Below, in pieces: positions 35,923-44,332 of a stretch of DNA of 64,000 nt. How positions within the stretch are numbered: position 1 is the first letter of the stretch; each line of letters opens with the position of its first letter. Position numbers and translations under genes: made by a program. The stretch comes from Flavobacteriaceae bacterium PS02337 (GTDB lineage: Bacteria > Bacteroidota > Bacteroidia > Flavobacteriales > Flavobacteriaceae): contig JASCOE010000007.1 in NCBI GenBank assembly GCA_029959285.1, forward strand, positions 62,001 to 126,000, read 5' to 3'. The notes under the pieces were generated by a model. That model saw nothing but the letters and a program-made list of their open reading frames with translations. It was not told where the DNA came from and did no database searches.

Positions 35923-36360
35923 ATGGAATTAAACGATATTATAAAACAGCTTCCGTACAGCGAACCTTTTTTGTTTGTAGATGAATTACTTTATGCGGAT
36001 GAAAATGGTATAACGGGAACGTATACTTTTAAAGAAAATCTAGATTTTTATAAAGGTCATTTTAAAAATAATCCAGTTACGCCCGGCGTTATCTTAACAG
36101 AAACAATGGCACAAATCGGAATGGTTTGTTTGGGTATTTTTTTGTTGAATAATGACTTGCAAAGCGATACAGTAATTGCTTTTACATCAGCCGATATGGA
36201 GTTTTTAAAACCTGTTTATCCGAATGAAAAAGTAACCGTAACTTCAGAAAAAATGTTTTTCCGTTTTGGAAAATTAAAATGTAGTGCGGTAATGAAAAAT
36301 GAAGCGGGACAAGAAGTTTGCAGAGGTATTTTAGCTGGAATGATAACCAAAAGATTATGA
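35923..36360 (+). CDS. 3-hydroxyacyl-ACP dehydratase, FabZ-like (hot-dog fold)
   Basis: 145 residues from the ATG at 35923; the in-frame start at 35869 lies inside the PKS gene and was not used. The hot-dog active-site pattern FYKGHFKNNPVTPGVILTE has the catalytic His and Glu spaced as in FabZ (GHFPxxPxxPGVxxxE). It would dehydrate 3-hydroxyacyl-ACP in the cytoplasm. Gap to the PKS gene is 10 bases and its stop overlaps the next start (ATGA). It probably works with the adjacent ketosynthase and ACP on the starter chain. Confidence 0.88.
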   Translation: MELNDIIKQLPYSEPFLFVDELLYADENGITGTYTFKENLDFYKGHFKNNPVTPGVILTETMAQIGMVCLGIFLLNNDLQSDTVIAFTSADMEFLKPVYPNEKVTVTSEKMFFRFGKLKCSAVMKNEAGQEVCRGILAGMITKRL

Positions 36361-37625
36361 AGAAACGAGTCGTAATAACTGGTCTTGGAATCGCTGCACC
36401 AAACGGCGTCGGAATTCCTGAATTTACAGATGCCATTAAAAACGGTATTTCTGGAATTCGTCATGATGCACAGTTAGCAGAACTACAGTTTTCTTGCCAG
36501 ATTGCGGGTCAGCCACAGATTTATGATGAACTTAAATCGCAATATTTTACCGAACTCGAACTCCGCGGATTCAATAGCACAGGAATTCTATACGGCGTAA
36601 TTGCAGGATTAGAAGCTTGGAAAAATGCAGGATTGTCCATAAATGAAACTCCCGATTGGGACAGCGGAACCATTTTCGGAGCTGGAACTTCTGGAATTGA
36701 AAAATTTCGCGAAAGCATTTATAAAATTGATGATTTGCAAACTCGAAGATTAGGAAGCACGGTTGTCGCACAAACCATGAACAGCGGAGTGAGCGCTTAT
36801 TTAGGTGGTAAAATCGGACTTGGAAATCAGGTTACTACAAATTCATCTGCTTGCACAACGGGAACTGAAGCTATTTTAATGGCGTACGATCGCATACAAT
36901 CTGGACAAGCAAAACGAATTTTGGCAGGAAGCACTTCAGACAGCGGTCCGTATATTTGGGCGGGGTTTGATGCACTTCGCGTTTGTTCTTCCAAATACAA
37001 TGAAAATCCAGAAGAAGGTTCAAGACCTATGAGCGCTTCAGCTTGCGGTTTTGTTCCAGGAAGTGGTGCTGGTGCTTTAGTAATTGAAGATTTGGAAAGT
37101 GCTTTAGAACGAAATGCTGTAATCTATGCCGAAATATTGGGCGGAAATGTCAATTCTGGCGGACAACGCGACGGCGGAAGTATGACAGCTCCAAATAGTA
37201 TTGCCGTTCAAAAATGTATTAAAGATGCCATTTTGAATGCCAATATAAACCCAAATGAAATTGATGCCATCAACGGTCATCTTACGGCAACTACAAAAGA
37301 TAGTCTAGAAATTGAAAATTGGACGAAAGCTTTAGAAAGAAATGGCGCTGATTTTCCGTACATTAATTCTTTAAAAAGCTTAACTGGACATTGTTTAAGC
37401 GCTTCGGGAAGTATTGAAAGTGTGGCTTCTGTTTTACAGCTTCACGAAGGCTTTTTATTCGGAAATCTAAATTCTTCCGACCTTCATCCTGAAATTGCAG
37501 CGCTTATTGATTCATCAAAAGTGCTTCCGAAAACAATAAATACCAATCCTAAAATAATCGCAAAAGCCAGTTTTGGTTTTGGCGATGTAAATGCCTGTAT
37601 ACTATTTAAAAAATTCGAAAAATAA
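36357..37625 (+). CDS. Beta-ketoacyl-ACP synthase (KAS II-like)
   Basis: 422 residues from the ATG at 36357; the in-frame start at 36318 lies inside the dehydratase gene. The thiolase-fold condensing enzyme has Cys166 in TNSSACTTGTEA, His308 in AINGHLTATTKDSLE, Lys340 in NSLKSLTGH and His345, which is the complete KAS I/II set. It elongates acyl-ACP by decarboxylative condensation with malonyl-ACP. It is separate from a housekeeping fatty-acid cluster, and is thus likely devoted to this pathway. No ketoreductase or enoyl reductase is nearby. Confidence 0.92.
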   Translation: MKKRVVITGLGIAAPNGVGIPEFTDAIKNGISGIRHDAQLAELQFSCQIAGQPQIYDELKSQYFTELELRGFNSTGILYGVIAGLEAWKNAGLSINETPDWDSGTIFGAGTSGIEKFRESIYKIDDLQTRRLGSTVVAQTMNSGVSAYLGGKIGLGNQVTTNSSACTTGTEAILMAYDRIQSGQAKRILAGSTSDSGPYIWAGFDALRVCSSKYNENPEEGSRPMSASACGFVPGSGAGALVIEDLESALERNAVIYAEILGGNVNSGGQRDGGSMTAPNSIAVQKCIKDAILNANINPNEIDAINGHLTATTKDSLEIENWTKALERNGADFPYINSLKSLTGHCLSASGSIESVASVLQLHEGFLFGNLNSSDLHPEIAALIDSSKVLPKTINTNPKIIAKASFGFGDVNACILFKKFEK

Positions 37626-37626
37626 C

Positions 37627-37881
37627 ATGAACAGAACAGAAATTACAGAAAAACTAAAAGAGATCATTAAACCGTACGCAGCTAATACAGAAGCACACGA
37701 AAATCTAACCGAAGAAACCGATTTCATCAAAGATTTAAATATCAATTCGGCGAATCTTGTGGATATTGTATTGGATATTGAAGAAAAATTTGATGTCGTA
37801 ATCGACAACGCCGACATGGAAAGAATGCTCGATGTAAAGACCGCAATTGAAATTATCGAAACCAAACTTGCAGCAAAATGA
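37627..37881 (+). CDS. Acyl carrier protein
   Basis: 84 residues from the ATG at 37627. The phosphopantetheine site is Ser41 in DLNINSANLVDIV, reading NSA where most ACPs have DSL; helix 2 and the acidic helix (IVLDIEEKFDVVID) are otherwise typical. It lies 1 base after the ketosynthase stop and overlaps the start of a phosphopantetheinyl transferase gene, its probable activating enzyme. It carries the chain built by the neighbouring condensing enzyme and dehydratase. Confidence 0.88.
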   Translation: MNRTEITEKLKEIIKPYAANTEAHENLTEETDFIKDLNINSANLVDIVLDIEEKFDVVIDNADMERMLDVKTAIEIIETKLAAK

Positions 37882-38375
37882 TAGGCAACGATATTGTAGA
37901 TCTTGCGCAATCTCGGCTAGAAAGCAGATGGTCGCGCAAAGGTTTAATTGAGAAGCTTTTTACTCCACAAGAACAACAGCTTATAAGAAATTACCATGAT
38001 CCAGAAATTATGGTATGGCTGCTTTGGAGCATGAAAGAAGCCGCCTATAAAATCTACAATAGACAAACTAAAATAAGAGAATTCAGTCCTCAAAAATTAA
38101 AATGCAATTTGATTTCTATAAATGCTATCGAAGCATTTGGCGAAGTTTCATGCCTTCAAAATAAATATTACACCCAAACTATCATTTCTACAGAAAACAT
38201 TCATTCTATCGCGACAAATACTTTAGAAAACCTCAACAATGTCATAGAAATCGAAAAAAAGGGAATTATCAAAGACAAATTCGGTATTCCTTATTTAACA
38301 ACTTCTACAATAACTTTTAAAAACGTTTCGATTAGTAATCATGGCCGTTTTGAAAAGGTTGTGACTTATAAATAA
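37878..38375 (+). CDS. 4'-phosphopantetheinyl transferase
   Basis: 165 residues. The metal and CoA-binding motifs of the superfamily are visible: MIGNDIVDLAQ at the N-terminus and WSMKEAAYKI (about 53-62). It transfers phosphopantetheine from CoA to the ACP Ser. Its start overlaps the ACP stop codon (ATGA), which points strongly to that ACP as its substrate. It is the last gene of the operon and is followed by a long hairpin. Confidence 0.9.
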   Translation: MIGNDIVDLAQSRLESRWSRKGLIEKLFTPQEQQLIRNYHDPEIMVWLLWSMKEAAYKIYNRQTKIREFSPQKLKCNLISINAIEAFGEVSCLQNKYYTQTIISTENIHSIATNTLENLNNVIEIEKKGIIKDKFGIPYLTTSTITFKNVSISNHGRFEKVVTYK

Positions 38376-38415
38376 TTCTACAAAAACACCATTAGCAATT
38401 ATTCAAATTAAACCT

Positions 38416-38473
38416 TGTCTATTTCACCTTTTAATCTGTACAATTTAAGAAGATTATAAAAGTGAAATAGACA
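38416..38473. terminator. Long imperfect hairpin after the PKS operon
   Basis: 12-bp perfect arms (TGTCTATTTCAC at 38416-38427, GTGAAATAGACA at 38462-38473) with further inner pairing AATCT / AGATT. It lies 40 bases after the last operon gene. There is no T-tract, so it may stabilise the 3' end rather than terminate. Confidence 0.5.
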
Positions 38474-38519
38474 GTTATTGAAGTGTGAAGAAATGAAATG
38501 GCTTTAATTAGGAGCTTTT

Positions 38520-38588
38520 TCCTGCTATCCGCTTTATCTTTTCCTTGCTAAAGGAGCAAGAAAAAGGATGCCGCTACTATCAGGGCTA
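38520..38588 (+). repeat. 69-bp dispersed inverted-repeat element, copy 2
   Basis: Same length and conserved ends as the element at 14307-14375 but in opposite orientation. The outer ends are TCCTGCTATCCGCT and ATCAGGGCTA and the centre differs. Confidence 0.75.
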
Positions 38589-38729
38589 GGACGTTAGTTT
38601 TCAAAAGTAAGTTTTCTTGGTTTAAAAATATATCAAAAGTTAAATTTTGTAAGTAAATTATTTTATTTTAAGAAATTACTTATATTCGTAATTATATAAG
38701 ATTTTATTTACAATTAAAACAAATAAGTA

Positions 38730-39218
38730 ATGAGTGGAAAAGTTGTAGTCGTTCAAGGAGCAAAACTAAAATGCAAATTCAACGTTGAGCAAAATACGGA
38801 TGTTTTAAAGGTTAAAACACATGATAAACATTTTGCAAATGATAAAAATTCAGAAAGCAAGCTTATAGGAACCACAAAAGAGACAGGTCAAACACTGGAG
38901 AAAAATACTTTTGGAAAATGCAAATTGAAACCAGACGGAAAAGGCGATTATCTTCCTTGCCAAACTGTAATTACAGAATGGACTGAATATTATGAAAACA
39001 TCACTTTAAGCAATCAAGGAAAAATACTTATTGAAACAAGCAAAGCAGGTTGTTCAACTGGAGGAGCCGAATGTATCTCTGTAGCTCATCATGGACAAAT
39101 TATCGAAATCAGCAAAAAGAGTGTTATGAATGCCTCAGTGCTTTTACACAACCAGATAAATCCTTTGATTGATATGAGAGAATTACAAAATGCCATCGTT
39201 GACGATGATATACTTTAA
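38730..39218 (+). CDS. PAAR-like protein (DUF4280)
   Basis: 162 residues, starting MSGKVVVVQGAKLKCKF. It has the DUF4280 pattern: N-terminal VVQGA-x-L-x-C, GKCKLKPDGKGDYLPCQ, and GCSTGGAECISVAHHGQ, with a repeated small beta-rich layout and five or so Cys. DUF4280 proteins are PAAR-like tip proteins associated with the Bacteroidota type VI secretion system (subtype iii) or other contractile devices. It is 12 bases upstream of a peptidoglycan hydrolase that should be its cargo. No other secretion component is present in the window. Confidence 0.82.
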   Translation: MSGKVVVVQGAKLKCKFNVEQNTDVLKVKTHDKHFANDKNSESKLIGTTKETGQTLEKNTFGKCKLKPDGKGDYLPCQTVITEWTEYYENITLSNQGKILIETSKAGCSTGGAECISVAHHGQIIEISKKSVMNASVLLHNQINPLIDMRELQNAIVDDDIL

Positions 39219-39230
39219 AAATATAACAAC

Positions 39231-41495
39231 ATGCCAGATTTTAAAATTATTGGAAATCCAAGCCCTACAGTTGGAGAACAGCAGACTTATTCAATACAAG
39301 AAAATCTTACTTTAAATATTCCCGTAAGAGATTTATCTTCTGAAAAAACAAATCCTTTTTCGCAAGATATTCATTGGTCAATTTATCAGTTAATAAATAA
39401 TAAATGGATACTTAAGCCAAAAAATAATAAAACAGGTTCTGTAGTAAATTTCAACTTCTTTCAAGCAACTTTAAAATACGAAGGAATAAAATTAATTGCC
39501 AAACGTGGTAATGACGAAGCAATTCTTTACATCAAAACACAAAAAAGTATTGAGCGAAAAATTGTTCATGTTGATTTTTTAGATGAAAACTGGAATAAGC
39601 CCACTAGACCGTTTACATATGGAGAGAAACTGATAGCACGAGTACACTGTGTTAATCTAAACAAATGTGCTGGATCTGTCACTTTGTGGGAAGATGATGC
39701 GCCTGGTTCTGGGCATAGTATTATCAACAAAAATAACAAAGTCATTACTCTCCCTATTTTTATTGAAGAAGGAAAAGCAGAAGCTAAGTTCTTTCTAGCT
39801 CCAGATTTTGCTAAAATCGCAAACAGTCAAGTAGCTAACGGCGATAAAGATGAAGGAGAGTTTCACGAATACTATGTTACTGTTGAAATATTCAACCAAA
39901 AAACTTTTGAAAGCCAGAACGTAAATGTCAAAAATCCTGAGTACGAAAAACAACAAAGTCCTGCCGAAAAGAAAGGAACATCACAAAAAGAAACTAAAGG
40001 AATAAAATCTGAAGAAAAAATCTATGATTATCTCGAACAAAAAATTGTCGTAAAACCAGATCCTTCATTCAATCCTATAATGGAAAAGTACGATAGTATA
40101 TTTAAAGTTGATGTTGGAGATTCTATTTGGAATAGGAAGAATGGCACATGCGCCTGTAAAGAAAATAATTTCTACTGGAGCAGCAAATTAACTTGCGACG
40201 AACGAAAAAAAGTGCTTGAAGTATGCTCGAAACTTTGGGGAGAAGATAAAAAGAAAGATAAAGCAAGCGAATTAATGGCAATCATGCATCTAGAAACGGG
40301 TGAAAAAAACATTTTTAAACCTTATGCAGATAATGGGGCTGACTATTCTGGTTTAATACAATTTAGTGATGATTCAGCCAAAAAATTAGGCACTACAAGA
40401 GCTGAGCTAAAGAAGATGACTTTTATAAAACAAATGAATTATGTTCATGATTATTTTGCTTCAAAGAAAGAAATCTCAAACATAGTAGACTTGTATTTAC
40501 ATGTTTTAAAACCTAATGCGGTAGGAAATGGAAACAATCCTGATTATGTTCTCTTTGATGAAAGCATTTCGGTCCCAGATGGTGACGGAAGCCAAACAAG
40601 TCTTGAACAGCGAAAAATAAATATTGGCAGAGAACCTTGGGTAACGAAATACGGTTATTCTTCAAATCCTTCCTTTATGAAAGGGGAAGAGCACACACAA
40701 AGAAAGAAATGGGTCTACACCAAACAACGTTTTGAAGACCGTTGGGGATTTATAAACGGAAAAACCACTGTTGCTGATGTGATGTTAGAATTAAAGGAAA
40801 TGCATTTTAATCCTGGAGCAAAATATTTATTTACTGGTGTTTGTGAGAATATTGAAGAAGAAAATGATAACACAAGTGATAGAGCACCTTGGATGGAAGT
40901 AGTTGTTAATGAAGCTAAAATTTATGGTGGTAAAAAACAAAATTTAATACAAGATAGAATAACAATGTATCATAAAGAAGGTGCTAGCTATCTAGGTAAA
41001 AAAGATGCCTGGTGTTCATCATTTGCATGCTGGTGTCTTGAAAATAGCAATCCTAATTATCCTTCACCCCATTCACCAGGATCTAGATCATTTATTAATA
41101 ATAAAAACGTTGAAAAATGTGAAGTATTTTACGGTGCAATAGCTACATTTTCTGATTGTAATAAAAACGGTATTGTTGAAAGTTCAGGACATGTAACTTT
41201 TGTTTATGGAAAAATAAATGGCACAGATAATTATGCTGTGCTAGGAGGAAACCAAAATAATATGATTAAAGTTTCATCGTATGATTGCAGTGGAAACGTT
41301 TTCCACAGTCATTATAGTGCAAAGAAAAAAAGGGACGTATATAAAAAATTTATGGGGTTTTTCAAGCCTAAGGGATATGAAATAAAAACAACTGAAAAAT
41401 TAACGGCATCAGATATGTATTCAAATCCTGACGAAGCAAATAAAGCAATAGGATTAAGTTCAATTAAAACTGTTAAAGGGGAGAAAGATGATTAA
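39231..41495 (+). CDS. Bifunctional peptidoglycan hydrolase effector (lysozyme-like plus TIGR02594/CHAP-like)
   Basis: 754 residues without a signal peptide, consistent with delivery by a PAAR-like tip. The N-terminal part (1-230) is beta-rich and Ig-like. A charged linker (about 235-265) leads to a lysozyme-like region (about 300-470) with IMHLETGEKN (candidate catalytic Glu355) and DYSGLIQFSDDSA, which resembles transglycosylase GLxQ motifs. The third part (about 552-710) matches TIGR02594: APWMEVVVNEA, DAWCSSFACWC (Cys595), SGHVTFVYG (His654) and AVLGGNQ. It would cut both glycan and peptide parts of peptidoglycan. The next gene overlaps its end by 8 bases. Confidence 0.82.
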   Translation: MPDFKIIGNPSPTVGEQQTYSIQENLTLNIPVRDLSSEKTNPFSQDIHWSIYQLINNKWILKPKNNKTGSVVNFNFFQATLKYEGIKLIAKRGNDEAILYIKTQKSIERKIVHVDFLDENWNKPTRPFTYGEKLIARVHCVNLNKCAGSVTLWEDDAPGSGHSIINKNNKVITLPIFIEEGKAEAKFFLAPDFAKIANSQVANGDKDEGEFHEYYVTVEIFNQKTFESQNVNVKNPEYEKQQSPAEKKGTSQKETKGIKSEEKIYDYLEQKIVVKPDPSFNPIMEKYDSIFKVDVGDSIWNRKNGTCACKENNFYWSSKLTCDERKKVLEVCSKLWGEDKKKDKASELMAIMHLETGEKNIFKPYADNGADYSGLIQFSDDSAKKLGTTRAELKKMTFIKQMNYVHDYFASKKEISNIVDLYLHVLKPNAVGNGNNPDYVLFDESISVPDGDGSQTSLEQRKINIGREPWVTKYGYSSNPSFMKGEEHTQRKKWVYTKQRFEDRWGFINGKTTVADVMLELKEMHFNPGAKYLFTGVCENIEEENDNTSDRAPWMEVVVNEAKIYGGKKQNLIQDRITMYHKEGASYLGKKDAWCSSFACWCLENSNPNYPSPHSPGSRSFINNKNVEKCEVFYGAIATFSDCNKNGIVESSGHVTFVYGKINGTDNYAVLGGNQNNMIKVSSYDCSGNVFHSHYSAKKKRDVYKKFMGFFKPKGYEIKTTEKLTASDMYSNPDEANKAIGLSSIKTVKGEKDD

Positions 41496-42672
41496 AAATG
41501 AAAAAATTAAATTAACAAAAATAGGAATATTAATTTTTGCTTTGATTTATAGCTGTGCTAAAAAAAAAGAAGAAAATATTCAAAGTGATAATAAAACAAA
41601 TAACGAGACTATGTTTTATAATGATAATAACGATAAAATAAAATCAATTTTAATAAAGCAGGTTAGTTCTGGAAGTGATGCAGTTTATGGCAGTTTTCAA
41701 GATTATAACAAAGATGATCTAGATGCCCTAGTTATAGTTGTGCAATCCATTTTGAAATCAAGTGGATACAAAATAGTAGATAACAAGAATTTTAATGATA
41801 TTATAAAAAAAGTATTTGGAAGAATAATTGATGATCATTCCATAAATGAATATTTAAAGATTGAAACATTTGCTGAGAATAAATGCGATAAAAGTTTGCA
41901 GTACTACCCTTATACTGCTGATGCACAATACTTATATGTCGTAAAAGGTAAATTCATTACTAACTTTTACCCTCTTCCAACAATAATTGATTATTTAAAA
42001 CTGTTTCCTGATGTTTCAAAATTTGAAAAAGAGGATATCATTATTGAAGATAAGATAGAGAATGTAAAAACAAAAGCTTCTCAATGGAAAGATGATTTAC
42101 AATATTTAGCTCAAACAAGAGAAAAAAATATTCAAATATTGATAAACCGAAACAAATATCTTTTCAACGACAACAAAGCAAGTTTGGTATGGCTAAAATT
42201 TAACGACGAATATTTTTTAGAATCACTTGTAAAAGTTTTCGGATACGTTCAAGATAAAGATTTATTAAAGTGGGTTTTAGACAGAAATCTTGATGATGAA
42301 GAATTTGATAAATTGCTGTTTACCAAAACTTGCGATAACAAATACATTTTTCATAAAGAGATTTTTGAAGTCATGACGAAAGCAGACGAAAGAACCAAAG
42401 AAAAATATATAATGTATTTGAGAGCAAAAACAGAACTACCAAAAGTTGATGATGCTAATTTTAATGAGACAGCAAAAATCTATGCACTCTATTGTTATTA
42501 TGCAACAAAATTTACACAAAGTATTGAACAAGGTGATGTTTATACCTTTTTTCCAAAATTAAACGAAAAAAAGTACGAAGAAGAATTTAAAAAAAACAAC
42601 TACTACAACATTCCTGATTTTAAAAAATTATTTGAAGATACTAAAAATGGCGGTATTGGTTTGCCTATGTAA
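41488..42672 (+). CDS. Lipoprotein, probable immunity protein to the hydrolase effector
   Basis: 394 residues. A lipobox (LIYSC, Cys23) followed by KKKEEN predicts a lipid-anchored envelope protein. The rest is hydrophilic and mainly helical, with no enzyme motif that I recognise. Its start codon lies inside the last codons of the effector gene (8-base overlap), a typical effector-immunity arrangement. The periplasm is the place where a peptidoglycan hydrolase must be blocked, which fits. Two segments (about 30-210 and 215-394) might be separate domains. A strong terminator follows. Confidence 0.75.
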   Translation: MIKNEKIKLTKIGILIFALIYSCAKKKEENIQSDNKTNNETMFYNDNNDKIKSILIKQVSSGSDAVYGSFQDYNKDDLDALVIVVQSILKSSGYKIVDNKNFNDIIKKVFGRIIDDHSINEYLKIETFAENKCDKSLQYYPYTADAQYLYVVKGKFITNFYPLPTIIDYLKLFPDVSKFEKEDIIIEDKIENVKTKASQWKDDLQYLAQTREKNIQILINRNKYLFNDNKASLVWLKFNDEYFLESLVKVFGYVQDKDLLKWVLDRNLDDEEFDKLLFTKTCDNKYIFHKEIFEVMTKADERTKEKYIMYLRAKTELPKVDDANFNETAKIYALYCYYATKFTQSIEQGDVYTFFPKLNEKKYEEEFKKNNYYNIPDFKKLFEDTKNGGIGLPM

Positions 42673-42695
42673 ATAAAAAAAAATGAAATATTTCG

Positions 42696-42725
42696 CCCTC
42701 GGTTTTAAATAAAATCGAGGGTTTT
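42696..42725 (+). terminator. Rho-independent terminator
   Basis: CCCTCGGTTTT at 42696 pairs with AAAATCGAGGG ending at 42721, with one G-T pair, a short AAAT loop and a following T-rich tail. It closes the toxin cassette. Confidence 0.88.
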
Positions 42726-42792
42726 GTTTTAATGCTATTACTTTAAAAGCAATAATTATAAAAAAATTTAATAAACATAAAAAATTATTAAT

Positions 42793-42823
42793 TTGATTTA
42801 TAAAAACCTTCCCTATACCTTTG
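42793..42823 (+). promoter_or_regulatory. Bacteroidota-type promoter of osmC-like gene
   Basis: TTG at 42793-42795 and TACCTTTG at 42816-42823 are separated by 20 bases, a clean match to TTG / TAnnTTTG. It lies 62 bases upstream of the start codon. Confidence 0.65.
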
Positions 42824-42884
42824 CTTCATCAAAATCAAAGAAACGATTTGATCATCTAAAAAATAACTTTAAAAAATAGAAATC

Positions 42885-43301
42885 ATGAAATTTACAAGAA
42901 GAGCAAACGCAAACTGGAAAGGTACAGGAATGGAAGGAAAAGGTACTATTAGCACACAAAGCACAACTTTAGATAATGCACAATTATCTTTTAAAACTCG
43001 TTTTGAGCAAGGTGTCGGAACAAATCCTGAAGAATTAATCGCAGCGGCACATTCTGGCTGTTTTACAATGCAATTAAGCTTTTTATTATCTGAAGCTGGA
43101 TTTGTACCAGAAGATTTAGACACGACTGCAAAAGTAACTTTTGAAGACGGAACTATTACTTTAATAGCTTTAGAATTGACTGGAAAAGTACCTGGAATTT
43201 CTGAAGAAGATTTTCAACAAACAGCTCAAAAAGCAAAAGAAATTTGTCCAATTTCTAAATTGCTAAATACTGAAATTACTTTGGCTGTTACTTTAAACTA
43301 A
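42885..43301 (+). CDS. OsmC-family peroxiredoxin
   Basis: 138 residues. The two redox Cys of the OsmC/Ohr family are present: Cys59 in AAAHSGCFTMQL and Cys121 in KEICPISKLL. The N-terminal segment RRANANWKGTGMEGKG is of the OsmC subtype rather than Ohr. It reduces organic hydroperoxides in the cytoplasm. A clear promoter precedes it. It stands alone, convergent with the SDR gene. Confidence 0.92.
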   Translation: MKFTRRANANWKGTGMEGKGTISTQSTTLDNAQLSFKTRFEQGVGTNPEELIAAAHSGCFTMQLSFLLSEAGFVPEDLDTTAKVTFEDGTITLIALELTGKVPGISEEDFQQTAQKAKEICPISKLLNTEITLAVTLN

Positions 43302-43330
43302 TTTCTAAATACTAGAATTTCAAAGTAATC

Positions 43331-43349
43331 TTGTCATTCCGAGGAACGA
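43331..43349 (+). repeat. Solitary half of a dispersed inverted repeat
   Basis: TTGTCATTCCGAGGAACGA matches, with one change, the arm of the inverted repeat at 62953-63083. No opposite arm was found here. Confidence 0.55.
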
Positions 43350-43498
43350 GAAATGAAATCCATAACATCTTATTTATCGTACATAAACAAAACGGATTAA
43401 AGGAGTGTCGTGAATGCAAATGGAGTAGTTTTTGGAGCATGTTGCGTTTATCATTCCCGAATGATGTTTTTTTCAAAGTAAACTAATTTGAAATAAAA

Positions 43499-43526
43499 AA
43501 AGCGATCCCTAACCGATCGCTTTTTG
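43499..43526. terminator. Bidirectional terminator between osmC-like and SDR genes
   Basis: AAGCGATC (43500-43507) and GATCGCTT (43515-43522) form an 8-bp stem with a 7-base loop, flanked by A on the left and T on the right, so it can serve both convergent genes. Confidence 0.85.
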
Positions 43527-43545
43527 CTTTTTTAAGACTCTAAAT

Positions 43546-44289
43546 TTAAGCCAAAACCATTCCTCCATCCATAATGAAGTCAGCACCAGTAATAAAAACT
43601 GCGGCTTCACTGCTTAAATACGAAACCATTTTAGCTACATCTTCTGGTTTTCCCATTTGTTTTAATGGAATTTTATCAACCACAACATCCATAATTCCTT
43701 TTACGGTTGATACGTCTAAACCTACTTTTTTCATGACTTCCGTTTCTGTTGGACCCGGACTAACCGAATTGACTCTTATTTTTCTTGGCGCTAACTCTAC
43801 TGCAGCCGATTTCATAACCGAATTTAAAGCTGTTTTACTCGAAGAATAAACCGAAGATCCAGGACCAGGCATACTTGCAGTATTAGACGAAAGAAACACA
43901 ACCGAAGCTTCATCGTTCAGAATTGGAATAAATTTGCTCAATGTAAAATAAGCGCCTTTTAAATTGACATTCATAATAGAATCATATAACTCTTCTGAAG
44001 TTTGTTCAATTGTTCCTAAGCCTGCGATTCCTGCATTAACAAACAAAATATCTACCGAACCAAAATCTGTTTTTACTTGATTTGCCAGTTTTTCAATATC
44101 CGAAACATTCGATTGATCGGCTACAATTGCAGTAACTCCCAATTCTAAAGCCGCTTTTTCTATCGCTTCTTTTCTTCTTCCGGTGATAATAACATTTGCG
44201 CCTTGTTCTTTCAATTGTTTGGCTGTAGCATATCCTATTCCGCTATTTCCTCCAGTTATAACTGCTGTTTTATTTTTTAAATTGTCCAT
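43546..44289 (-). CDS. Short-chain dehydrogenase/reductase
   Basis: 247-residue classical SDR. The NAD(P) motif GGNSGIGYATA is at about 13-23, with GRRKEA suggesting NADP preference. The catalytic Ser region is FLSSNTAS and YSSSKTAL gives the Tyr-x3-Lys. The C-terminal VFITGADFIMDGGMV is standard. The promoter region on the minus strand has a TACCTTTG -7 box (44316-44323) and the 19-bp element 44333-44351, shared with the HxlR-type regulator gene at 48644. It is probably regulated by that protein. Substrate unknown. Confidence 0.93.
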   Translation of the reverse strand: MDNLKNKTAVITGGNSGIGYATAKQLKEQGANVIITGRRKEAIEKAALELGVTAIVADQSNVSDIEKLANQVKTDFGSVDILFVNAGIAGLGTIEQTSEELYDSIMNVNLKGAYFTLSKFIPILNDEASVVFLSSNTASMPGPGSSVYSSSKTALNSVMKSAAVELAPRKIRVNSVSPGPTETEVMKKVGLDVSTVKGIMDVVVDKIPLKQMGKPEDVAKMVSYLSSEAAVFITGADFIMDGGMVLA

Positions 44290-44332
44290 TTTATATGTGT
44301 TTTAAATTAACAGGACAAAGGTAAATTCAAAA

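Larger units (their letters stand above)
38376..38729. other. Non-coding interval between the PKS operon and the toxin cassette
   Basis: This 354-base interval holds a hairpin (38416-38473), one dispersed 69-bp repeat (38520-38588) and an AT-rich stretch before the cassette. No gene or convincing promoter was seen. Confidence 0.6.

Noticed and set aside
33022-38375. Flexirubin / aryl polyene (DarA-DarB) cluster
   Set aside because: The aromatic ring-forming gene is a type III PKS and no DarA/DarB, tyrosine ammonia-lyase or polyene ketosynthase array is present.
39231-42672. Prophage lysis module
   Set aside because: No holin, tail or capsid genes are nearby, the hydrolase has an N-terminal delivery-type region and the next gene is a lipoprotein, which fits an effector-immunity pair better.
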